Assembly (NCBI GenBank): GCA_947626135.1
Contig: CANQQZ010000003.1
Span: 1-64,000 of the forward strand
Reading direction: 5' to 3'
Length of the DNA stretch: 64,000 nucleotides
Source of the DNA: an uncultured Clostridia bacterium
GTDB taxonomy: Bacteria; Bacillota; Clostridia; UBA1381
A program made the translations under genes and the position numbers. Positions 36,239 through 44,519 of this stretch are shown one piece after another (position 1 is the first letter of the stretch; every line of letters starts with the position of its first letter). The notes beneath the pieces were generated by a model. It ran no database searches and had not been told where the DNA came from. It was given only the letters and a program-made list of their open reading frames with translations.

Positions 36239-39200
36239 ATGAAGCCTAACATCGGAACGCTTTTCCCGCAGATAAAGGATACGGAAATAGCCGGATATGA
36301 GACGGAGCGGATAATGCTGTTTAAGGCAAGCAGAAAAATGAAAATTATATTATCGTCTCCGGCGCCGCGCGACGTCAGGGAGAAAATCGCGGCATCCGTG
36401 AAAAGCCTGTGCGCGCTGTCTGAGATTGAGGTTACCTCCGAGGAGGAAAAGGTAAGCGGCGCGGCGAAAAATGTCGTTTATTACAAGCCCGCGCACAATG
36501 CCGAATCCGGATCACGTTCTCGGGCGCCGCACACAGCCGGACGCGTGGACGCAGCGGAAATGCTCTACGGCAAGCCCATACACGGCAGCGCCGTCACTAT
36601 GGATTCGGTAACGGAGGACAGCGGCTACTGCATCGTCACGGGACGGGTATTTATGTTTGACGACAGGGATATTACATCGAAAAAAACGGATAAAAAAATT
36701 CATCTTGTCACAATGGCTGTGACGGATAATACCGATTCGATAACAATTAAGCTGTTCATAAACAAAACGGACGACGACGAGCCGTTCATAAGGCTCAGCT
36801 CGGCTGTGAAAAAGGGCGTGAAGAGCGGAAATATGTATCTCGCCGTGCGAGGCAAAGCGCAGTACGACGATTACGCGCGGGAAACGGTTATTATGGCGCG
36901 TGATATAGCCGTCATATCAGCCCCGCCGATAAGGGAGGATAAGGCTGAGAAGAAGCGCGTCGAGCTGCATATGCATACGCAGATGTCGCAGATGGACGCG
37001 ATAACTCCGGTGGAGGAGCTTATTAAGCGAGCCGCCTATTGGGGACACAAAGCCGTTGCCATAACAGATCACGGAGTTGTTCAATCGTTTCCGGACGCGA
37101 TGAAGGCGTCGGGCAGCAATGAAAAAATAAAGGTGATATACGGCGTTGAGGGATATCTGGTTGACGACAGCAAAAAAATCGTATACGGCGCGGCGGATGA
37201 AACGATCGCCTCGTCTTTTGTCGTGTTCGATCTTGAGACTACCGGTCTCAACCGCGATACGGACAAAATAACGGAAATCGGGGCTGTAAAGGTTGTAAAC
37301 GGAGAGATTACGGACAGGTGGTCAACCTTCGTGAATCCGGGAATGCATATCCCCGGCGATATAACGGATATTACGGGTATAACGGACGACATGGTCGGAA
37401 ACGCTCCGGCAATAGATGAGATCTTACCGACGTTTCTGGAGTTTTGCCGAGGCTGCGTTCTTGTCGCGCATAACGCGTCGTTCGATATGTCCTTTATAAA
37501 GCGCGACGCTGAGAGCTGCGGACTGTCAGGCGATTTCTGCACTCTCGATACCGTTACGCTTGCGCGTTGCATGTTTCCCGAGCTGCACAATTATAAGCTC
37601 GATACTATAGCAAAGCATTTAAATGTTATATTGAAAAATCATCACCGCGCCGTGGACGACGCCGCGGCGACGGCTGAGGCATTCGTTAAAATGCTTGAGA
37701 TTCTTAAATCCGAGGGCAAAAGCCGTCTCGCGGATTTAAATACGATTTATGACCTGCGCGGCAGCGCGTATAAAAATCACGCGTATCATATTATTATCCT
37801 CGCGAAAAATCAGACGGGATTACGGCATATTTATGAGCTGGTCTCGGAGTCGCATTTAAAATATTTCTACAGGACCCCGCGCATACCGAGGAGCCTGCTT
37901 GAGGAAAAGCGCGAGGGGCTTATACTGGGGTCCGCGTGCGAGCAGGGAGAGCTTTTCCAGGAAATGCTTGACGGCGCATCGGAGGACAGACTCGATGAGA
38001 TCGCGCGCTTTTACGATTACCTTGAAATTCAGCCTATAGGAAACAATGAGTTTATGAAGCGCTCCGACCGGAGGGAGTACGCCGATATAAATACGGACGA
38101 GGATCTAAGGAACTTAAACCGGCGCATAGTTGAAATCGGCAGGCGTATAAAAAAACCGGTGTGCGCGACATGCGATGTGCATTTTATGGACCCGGAGGGA
38201 GCGGATTACAGAAAAATTCTTATGAATTATAAGGGCTTTTCCGACGCGGACAATCAGGCGCCGCTTTATTTCAGAACAACGGAGGAAATGCTCGGGGAAT
38301 TTTCATATCTGGGCAAGAAAACGGCTCACGAGGTCGTTGTGGACAACACCTGCCTGATAGCGGATAAGATAGAGGATGTGCGCCCGATACCCAAAGGGAA
38401 ATATCCGCCGAAAATCGACGGCGCGGAGGAGGACATAGTAAACGATTCCATGAGGCGGGCGAAGGAAATATACGGCGATCCTCTGCCGGATATCGTCCGC
38501 AAACGTCTCGATAAGGAGCTCCATTCCATAACGACATACGGCTTTTCGGTAATGTACAAGATTGCGCAGGAGCTTGTGCGGCATTCTGTCGCCGACGGAT
38601 ACCTTGTCGGCTCGCGCGGCTCGGTGGGCTCGTCTCTTGTGGCGTATTTGTCGGACATTACGGAGGTGAACTCCCTTCAGGGACATTACATCTGTCCCAA
38701 TTGCGCAAACGTGGAATTTATAAATTCGGAGATAGGTCTGTCCGGCTGCGATTTGCCCGATAAGCTGTGCCCAAAGTGCGGCACACCGTACAGAAAGGAT
38801 GGGCACGATATCCCGTTTGAGACATTTTTGGGCTTCAAGGGCGATAAGGAGCCGGATATTGACTTAAATTTCTCCGGCGAATACCAGCCTGTGATTCATA
38901 AATATACGGAAACGTATTTCGGAGAGGGAAAGGTGTTCCGCGCCGGCACAATAGGCACTGTCGCCGAAAAGACGGCGTTCGGATATGTAAAGCGCTACTG
39001 CGAGGATAAGGGAATTACCATGCGCAGCGCGGAAATGACGCGCCTTGCGATGGGATGCGTAGGCGTAAAGCGGACGACGGGTCAGCACCCGGGCGGAATA
39101 ATAGTCGTGCCGTTTGAAAACGACATACACGAGTTTTGTCCCGTGCAGCATCCCGCGGACGATCCCTCCTCGGATATAATTACAACGCATTTCGATTATC

Positions 39201-40285
39201 ATAAGATAGATCAGAATCTGCTGAAGCTCGATGAGCTCGGGCACGATGATCCGACGGTAATAAGAATGCTGGAGGATTTGACGGGAGTTAAGGCGACCCA
39301 AATCCCCATAGGCGAAAAGGAAACGATGAGCCTTTTTACGTCGAACAAGGCGCTGAAGCTTTTGCCGGGCAAGGACATCGGCACGCCTCTCGGCACATAC
39401 GGCGTACCGGAATTCGGCACGAAATTCGTGCGTCAGATGCTTACCGATACGAAGCCGACAACATTTTCGGAGCTGGTGAGGATCTCCGGATTGTCGCACG
39501 GCACTGACGTGTGGCTCGGAAACGCTCAGGATTTGATCCGCGACGGTCTGTGCGACTTGTCGCACGCCATCTGCGCCCGCGACGATATTATGATTTATCT
39601 TATCGCCGCCGGTCTGCCGGAGGAGGATTCGTTCAAAATAATGGAGATGGTCCGCAAGGGAAAGGGGCTCACTCCGGAATACGAGCAGGAAATGCGGGAT
39701 AACAATGTGCCCGGCTGGTATATTGATTCGTGCAAAAAAATAAAGTACATGTTTCCCAAGGCTCACGCGGCGGCGTATGTCATGTCGGCTTTCCGTATCG
39801 CGTGGTTTAAGGTCCACTATCCGATCGCGTTTTATATCGCGTATTTTTCAGTAAGAGCGGACGATTTTGACGCTGCCGTTATGGCTACGGGAGAGGAAAA
39901 CGCGCGCAGGGCCTTGAAGGAGGTTGAAGGCAAACGCCGCGACGGTACGATTTCTCCGAAGGAGGAAAATCTTATACCGATTTTGGAGATATGCATAGAA
40001 ATGTATTCCAGAGGGCTGCGTTTCCTGAAAATAGATTTGTACAAATCCCACGCGGAGCATTTTCTCCCGGAGGGCGACGCCATATTGCCGCCGCTCAACG
40101 CCTTGCAGGGCATAGGGACAAACGCGGCGCGGGCGATTACGGAGGAACGCGAAAAGGGCGCGTTTAAAACCGTAACGGAGCTTCGGGAGCGGACGGGTAT
40201 CACAAAAACCGTGTCGGACATTCTTGAGGATTACGGATGCTTCGACGAGCTGCCCGACGCGGACCAGGTGTCATTGTTCGATTAA
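36239..40285 (+). CDS. polC: DNA polymerase III alpha subunit, PolC type
   Basis: Replicative polymerase of low-GC Gram-positives, with its own 3'-5' exonuclease. 1348 residues: a short N-terminal region, an OB fold near 110-230, and a PHP domain (VELHMHTQMSQMDAITP) split by the exonuclease insert (FVVFDLETTGLNRDTDKITE near 325 and HNASFDMSF). Then comes the polymerase with a four-cysteine zinc motif (CPNCANVEF, CPKCGTPY) and the catalytic acids in DKEPDIDLNFSGE. The C-terminal helix-hairpin-helix and tail end in QVSLFD, a beta-clamp-binding motif. It is slightly short of the usual 1430 residues, mostly at the N-terminus. GAGGGTGA precedes the ATG. No promoter was picked out between it and the purL terminator. 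Confidence 0.97.
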   Translation: MKPNIGTLFPQIKDTEIAGYETERIMLFKASRKMKIILSSPAPRDVREKIAASVKSLCALSEIEVTSEEEKVSGAAKNVVYYKPAHNAESGSRSRAPHTAGRVDAAEMLYGKPIHGSAVTMDSVTEDSGYCIVTGRVFMFDDRDITSKKTDKKIHLVTMAVTDNTDSITIKLFINKTDDDEPFIRLSSAVKKGVKSGNMYLAVRGKAQYDDYARETVIMARDIAVISAPPIREDKAEKKRVELHMHTQMSQMDAITPVEELIKRAAYWGHKAVAITDHGVVQSFPDAMKASGSNEKIKVIYGVEGYLVDDSKKIVYGAADETIASSFVVFDLETTGLNRDTDKITEIGAVKVVNGEITDRWSTFVNPGMHIPGDITDITGITDDMVGNAPAIDEILPTFLEFCRGCVLVAHNASFDMSFIKRDAESCGLSGDFCTLDTVTLARCMFPELHNYKLDTIAKHLNVILKNHHRAVDDAAATAEAFVKMLEILKSEGKSRLADLNTIYDLRGSAYKNHAYHIIILAKNQTGLRHIYELVSESHLKYFYRTPRIPRSLLEEKREGLILGSACEQGELFQEMLDGASEDRLDEIARFYDYLEIQPIGNNEFMKRSDRREYADINTDEDLRNLNRRIVEIGRRIKKPVCATCDVHFMDPEGADYRKILMNYKGFSDADNQAPLYFRTTEEMLGEFSYLGKKTAHEVVVDNTCLIADKIEDVRPIPKGKYPPKIDGAEEDIVNDSMRRAKEIYGDPLPDIVRKRLDKELHSITTYGFSVMYKIAQELVRHSVADGYLVGSRGSVGSSLVAYLSDITEVNSLQGHYICPNCANVEFINSEIGLSGCDLPDKLCPKCGTPYRKDGHDIPFETFLGFKGDKEPDIDLNFSGEYQPVIHKYTETYFGEGKVFRAGTIGTVAEKTAFGYVKRYCEDKGITMRSAEMTRLAMGCVGVKRTTGQHPGGIIVVPFENDIHEFCPVQHPADDPSSDIITTHFDYHKIDQNLLKLDELGHDDPTVIRMLEDLTGVKATQIPIGEKETMSLFTSNKALKLLPGKDIGTPLGTYGVPEFGTKFVRQMLTDTKPTTFSELVRISGLSHGTDVWLGNAQDLIRDGLCDLSHAICARDDIMIYLIAAGLPEEDSFKIMEMVRKGKGLTPEYEQEMRDNNVPGWYIDSCKKIKYMFPKAHAAAYVMSAFRIAWFKVHYPIAFYIAYFSVRADDFDAAVMATGEENARRALKEVEGKRRDGTISPKEENLIPILEICIEMYSRGLRFLKIDLYKSHAEHFLPEGDAILPPLNALQGIGTNAARAITEEREKGAFKTVTELRERTGITKTVSDILEDYGCFDELPDADQVSLFD

Positions 40286-40342
40286 AAGCCGTGCGCCGTC
40301 AGGGCTTCGGCGCCGCACGGGAAATATTGTTTGAATTTAAAA

Positions 40343-40378
40343 GCGGACAGAAGCATGCGCCTCTGTCCGCTTTAATTT
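40343..40378. terminator. Bidirectional terminator between polC and potD
   Basis: GCGGACAGA (40343-40351) and TCTGTCCGC (40362-40370) form a 9-bp stem followed by TTTAATTTT on plus and TTTTAAATT on minus. It serves the two convergent transcripts. Confidence 0.75.
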
Positions 40379-40426
40379 TACGGAGCATTTGCAGCCGTAA
40401 AAACCGTTTTTTCATAACGCCGCGTA

Positions 40427-41569
40427 TCACTTTCCGCTGCGTATTTTGGTCCATAAATCCGACATGAGCCGCTCCGCGTCCGGAGAAAGGGTTTTAAACG
40501 TCTCCGTATGGGCACTGAGATATTCGTCGGAGAAATAGGATATGCCGTTATTTTTTATATCGTCGCTTACAAGCTCAAAGGCTTTCGCGTTCGGCGTTGA
40601 ATAACCGACGTAATCACTGTTGGCTAACGCCGCCTCTGGCTCCAGAAGATAATTTATAAATATTTCCGCCGCCTTTTTGTTCTTCGCGTGCTTTGGTATG
40701 CACATGCTGTCTATAAACAGATTGGCGCCGCTATCGACGGTTTTGAAATCAAGGAAGTCGTAATCGCGCATAAGCATAACGGCGTCGCCCGCGTAATATG
40801 GAGCCACGGCGGCTTCTCCTGCGCCCATCTTGTTGAAAATTTCATCCATAACATACGCCTGCACAAGCGGCTTCTGACGCGTGAGCAGATCCGCCGCCGC
40901 CTGAAGCTCGGCGGGATCCTCGCTGTTCATCGAATATCCGAGCATGTTTTCCGCTACGGCGAACGCATCGCGCGGATTATCAAACATAAGGATTTGATCG
41001 GCATACTTTTCATCCCACAGAATTTCCCAGCCGAAATCCTCCTCGTCAACGAGCTCCTTGTTATAGATTATGCCTGTTACGCCCCAGAAATACGGTACGC
41101 TGTACTCGTTTGAAGGGTCGAACTCTCTGCTTAGATATTTGGGGTCGGTATTGCCGATGTTGGGGATATTGTCACGGTCGAGCTTTTCGAGCATATCCTC
41201 GGAAATCATTTTGGAAATCATGTAATCCGACGGAATAATAATATCATAATCCGCCGCGCCCGCCTTCATTTTCGCGTACAGATCCTCGTTTGTGGCAAAT
41301 GTGGTACAGTTGATGGTAATTCCCGTCAAATCCTCAAACTCGCTTATAACGTCCGGATACCCGTCGGTTCCGTCGGAGATATAATCGCCCCAATTCGCAA
41401 AATTGAGCGTTATCCCCTCATCCTTAAGCTGCGAGTAATATTCGGTATCGGGATTCGGAACGACAGTCCCGCCTGCGGCGTTTCCGCAGCCGGAAAGCAG
41501 CACCGCTGCGGCTGACGCAATCAGCGCGGCGGGAACTGCCGCACGGATAAGAGATAAAAATTTTTTCAT
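40427..41569 (-). CDS. potD: Spermidine/putrescine ABC transporter substrate-binding lipoprotein
   Basis: Captures polyamines outside the membrane for the PotABC importer. 380 residues: a lipoprotein signal with lipobox LLSGCGN, then a bacterial periplasmic-binding fold of the PotD/PotF family. Hallmarks are INCTTFATNEDLYAKM, DIIIPSDYMISKM, PYFWGVTGIIYN and FIDSMCIPKHAKNKKAAEIFINYLL. It is the last of four genes that overlap by four bases each, with potC immediately upstream. Polyamine specificity within the family is inferred. Confidence 0.94.
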   Translation of the reverse strand: MKKFLSLIRAAVPAALIASAAAVLLSGCGNAAGGTVVPNPDTEYYSQLKDEGITLNFANWGDYISDGTDGYPDVISEFEDLTGITINCTTFATNEDLYAKMKAGAADYDIIIPSDYMISKMISEDMLEKLDRDNIPNIGNTDPKYLSREFDPSNEYSVPYFWGVTGIIYNKELVDEEDFGWEILWDEKYADQILMFDNPRDAFAVAENMLGYSMNSEDPAELQAAADLLTRQKPLVQAYVMDEIFNKMGAGEAAVAPYYAGDAVMLMRDYDFLDFKTVDSGANLFIDSMCIPKHAKNKKAAEIFINYLLEPEAALANSDYVGYSTPNAKAFELVSDDIKNNGISYFSDEYLSAHTETFKTLSPDAERLMSDLWTKIRSGK

Positions 41570-42366
41570 ATTCTTATTTCCTCCTGTCTTATATTTTTTC
41601 TTTCTATAATGTTTTTAACAACAAGAACCGTGACCACCACTATAAAAATCAGCGTTGAAAGAGCGTTGATTTTCGGGCTGACCTGACGCCTTGTCATGGC
41701 GTATATGGTAACGGGCAGCGTTTGCACGGACGAGCCGCTTACAAAATAGCTGACCGTGAAATCATCGAGCGACAGCGTAAAGGACATAAGAAATCCTGAT
41801 ATAACTCCCGGAAAAATTTCCGGCAGCACGACCTTAAAAAACGCCTGTATCGGATTGCAGCCCAGATCGGCAGCCGCGTCCGACAAATGTTTGTCCATCT
41901 GCCGCAGCTTTGGCATTACGTTTAACACCACATACGGGGCGTCGAATGTGATATGGGCAATAATCAGAGTGGCGTAGCCGAGACTGAAGCTCATCCGTGC
42001 CGCGAAAAACACAAACAGAAGCATAAGAGATACTCCCGTTACGATTTCGGGGTTGACTATCGGGAGATTATTGACCTGAAGCGCGGCATAACGCGGGAGC
42101 TTCTTCATATTGTGTATGCCGAATGCCGCCATTGTGCCGAGCACGGTCGAAATAACCGACGCGCTTACAGCCACGATCACCGTCGTGATAAGCGAGCTTA
42201 TTATAACTCTGTCGCGGAACAGCTCCGCATACCATTTTAACGTGAAGCCGGACATGACGGAATGGCTTTTTGTCGTGTTGAAGGAAAATATGATCAGCAC
42301 GAAAATCGGCGCGTAAAGAAACATTATAAACAGAGCCGTATACAGATTTTTGACAATTTTTTTCAT
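41566..42366 (-). CDS. potC: Spermidine/putrescine ABC transporter permease PotC
   Basis: Integral membrane half of the polyamine importer. 266 residues with six predicted helices, the first at LYTALFIMFLYAPIFVLIIF. The cytoplasmic EAA loop, DAAADLGCNPIQAFFKVVLPEIFPG, is what contacts the ATPase. The C-terminal helix (ALSTLIFIVVVTVLVVKNII) ends in a basic tail. Its start overlaps potB by four bases and its stop overlaps potD. Confidence 0.94.
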   Translation of the reverse strand: MKKIVKNLYTALFIMFLYAPIFVLIIFSFNTTKSHSVMSGFTLKWYAELFRDRVIISSLITTVIVAVSASVISTVLGTMAAFGIHNMKKLPRYAALQVNNLPIVNPEIVTGVSLMLLFVFFAARMSFSLGYATLIIAHITFDAPYVVLNVMPKLRQMDKHLSDAAADLGCNPIQAFFKVVLPEIFPGVISGFLMSFTLSLDDFTVSYFVSGSSVQTLPVTIYAMTRRQVSPKINALSTLIFIVVVTVLVVKNIIERKNIRQEEIRI

Positions 42367-43190
42367 ACGCGCGCGCCTCCCACTCTATCCTCATTTTCAT
42401 TGCCGGAGGTGTCGATAAGGCTTATTACAGCCATAACTATAAGAACGATCGCCATAAGCACGAGCGAAATGCCGGCGCCGAGATTGGGATTATAGGAATT
42501 GCCCAGAAACTGCATTTCTATCAGATCGCCGATAAGCAGATTTGAGCTGCCGCCCAGCATTCTTGAAATTATAAACGTGCTTATCGCGGGTATGAACACC
42601 ATTGTTATGCCCGAAATAATTCCGGGGACCGACAGCGGAACGGTGACCTTCAGGATAGATTGGAGCTTGCTGCATCCCAGATCGGCAGCCGCCTCGAGTA
42701 TGCTTTTATCCATTTTTGCCATGACAGTATACAAGGGCAGCACCATAAACGGGAGAAGGTCATAAACCATACCCAAAATCACCGCGCCGCGCGTGTTCAA
42801 CAGCTTATACGGTCCCAGACCTATGAGCCCGAGCACGCTGTTTATCAGCCCGTTATTGCCGAGAAGCGTTTGCCACGCGTATGTTTTAAGCAGTAGATTT
42901 ATCCACATGGGAAGGATAATTATCATAAGCATGGTGCTTTGCGCGTTGAGGCGCATATTCGCGAGAATATACGCGAGAGGATACGCGGCTGCAAGGCATA
43001 TCGCCGTGGCAGCTGCCGCGAGGACTATGGATTTTACGAAAACGGGTATGTATTCTTCTGTTTTCGTTATATTTTCGAAGGTGAACGCGCCGTCAGATGA
43101 TGTAAAAGCGAAATATGCGACCATAATCAGCGGCACTATTATAAATATCGCCATCCATATGATATACGGGGCGGAAGCTATCTTTTTCAT
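42363..43190 (-). CDS. potB: Spermidine/putrescine ABC transporter permease PotB
   Basis: Second permease subunit. 275 residues, six helices, opening [21 protein letters not shown], with the EAA loop [21 protein letters not shown] followed by [15 protein letters not shown]. It pairs with PotC to form the translocation pore. Overlaps of four bases with potA and potC indicate one polycistronic message. Confidence 0.94.
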   Translation of the reverse strand: MKKIASAPYIIWMAIFIIVPLIMVAYFAFTSSDGAFTFENITKTEEYIPVFVKSIVLAAAATAICLAAAYPLAYILANMRLNAQSTMLMIIILPMWINLLLKTYAWQTLLGNNGLINSVLGLIGLGPYKLLNTRGAVILGMVYDLLPFMVLPLYTVMAKMDKSILEAAADLGCSKLQSILKVTVPLSVPGIISGITMVFIPAISTFIISRMLGGSSNLLIGDLIEMQFLGNSYNPNLGAGISLVLMAIVLIVMAVISLIDTSGNENEDRVGGARV

Positions 43191-44236
43191 ACGCTGTCCT
43201 CCGTTTTATGCATAATCTGTATATCAAACGGGTCGAATACCATTCCTACTCTCGCCCCCTTCTCGGCTGCCTTTGTGGAATGAACAAGCCACTTGAAGCT
43301 GCCGGAATTTACAGTCATTTCAAAATGCACGCCCTTAAAGATAACCGATTCCACGGTCCCTGTAAGCTTGGCGTTCTCCGGTTCGACAAGCCGTATATCC
43401 TCGGGGCGTATTACCACGTCCACGGGATTGTTTTCACCGAAGCCCGTGTCAACGCATTCAAACCGCTTTCCGAAAATCTCGACCTCCAAATCCCGTATCA
43501 TGGTACCGCCCATTATATTGCTCTCGCCTATGAAATCGGCTACGAACGCGTTTACCGGCTCGTTGTATATATCCTCCGGAGTGCCTATTTGCTGAATGTC
43601 CCCGTGGTTCATAACAACCACCGTATCCGACATGGTAAGAGCCTCCTCCTGGTCGTGGGTGACATAGATAAACGTAATCTCAAGCTGCTGCTGCATTTTT
43701 TTCAGCTCGCGCTGCATTTCCTTGCGGAGTTTTAAATCGAGCGCTCCGAGAGGCTCGTCCAAAAGCAGGACCTTAGGCCGGTTTATAAGCGCGCGCGCTA
43801 TCGCCACGCGCTGCTGCTGACCGCCGGACAGCTGCGTTACGCTTCTTTGCTCAAAGCCCTCAAGATTTACGAGAGAAAGCATTTTGCTTACCTCGGATTT
43901 TATTTTTTCCTTGCTGATTTTTTTGACCTTAAGACCGAACGCTATATTCTCATATACGTTAAGATGCGGAAATAAAGCGTACTTTTGAAAAACGGTATTG
44001 ATATTCCGTTTATGGGGAGGAACATTATTTATCCTGGCGCCTTCAAATGTAACCGTACCGGCATCCGGACGCAAAAACCCGCCTATGATTCTAAGCGTAG
44101 TTGTTTTTCCGCAGCCGGACGGACCCAATAACGTGACGAATTCCTTGTCGCGAATATCAAGATTAACGCGGTTTAACACCTGCTCATTGCCGAATGTTAC
44201 ACTGACGTCCCTGAGACTTATAATGTTTTTCTCCAA
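43187..44236 (-). CDS. potA: Spermidine/putrescine ABC transporter ATP-binding protein PotA
   Basis: Energises the PotABCD polyamine importer. 349 residues: ABC domain with Walker [10 protein letters not shown], signature [10 protein letters not shown], Walker [13 protein letters not shown] and the switch His in [14 protein letters not shown]-type regulatory domain ([20 protein letters not shown]) fills the last 110 residues. No ATG exists at the front. I take TTG at 44236, giving [16 protein letters not shown] with GGGGG seven bases upstream; another TTG ten codons earlier is less well placed. It is first in the operon, with a promoter at 44327-44355 and a leader of about 85 nt. Confidence 0.94.
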   Translation of the reverse strand: MEKNIISLRDVSVTFGNEQVLNRVNLDIRDKEFVTLLGPSGCGKTTTLRIIGGFLRPDAGTVTFEGARINNVPPHKRNINTVFQKYALFPHLNVYENIAFGLKVKKISKEKIKSEVSKMLSLVNLEGFEQRSVTQLSGGQQQRVAIARALINRPKVLLLDEPLGALDLKLRKEMQRELKKMQQQLEITFIYVTHDQEEALTMSDTVVVMNHGDIQQIGTPEDIYNEPVNAFVADFIGESNIMGGTMIRDLEVEIFGKRFECVDTGFGENNPVDVVIRPEDIRLVEPENAKLTGTVESVIFKGVHFEMTVNSGSFKWLVHSTKAAEKGARVGMVFDPFDIQIMHKTEDSV

Positions 44237-44326
44237 CTCTCTACCCCCAAACGGATTAAAATTCAAGATTAGAAAAAACCCTCCGCCTGTACCCGGTTCC
44301 GGTAGGACGTGGATTTTTACAAATAT

Positions 44327-44355
44327 AGTATAACAGAATGTTTTGAAAAATGCAA
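44327..44355 (-). promoter_or_regulatory. Promoter of potABCD
   Basis: On the minus strand TTGCAT (44355-44350) and TATACT (44332-44327) are 17 bp apart. The GC-rich leader that follows contains CCGGAACCGG-like self-complementary bases and then GGAGGGTTTTTT, which could be an attenuator; I could not build a convincing stem. Confidence 0.6.
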
Positions 44356-44456
44356 CATAAATATAAGAATTTTATCGTATTTTTAATGAAAACGCACTGA
44401 ACTTGACAGCCGAAATGCACGGCGGCGGAAAAATCGCATTTTCGGGCCGCACAGCC

Positions 44457-44495
44457 AAAAAAGGCGGCGGCATAACCGCTGAGGCTATGCCGCCG
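44457..44495 (-). terminator. Terminator of the transglutaminase-like gene
   Basis: On the minus strand CGGCGGCATA and TATGCCGCCG pair (10 bp) and are followed by TTTTTT. It lies 25 bp past the stop codon at 44520. Confidence 0.9.
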
Positions 44496-44519
44496 AAATA
44501 TTGCCTCCTGTAAAATTTG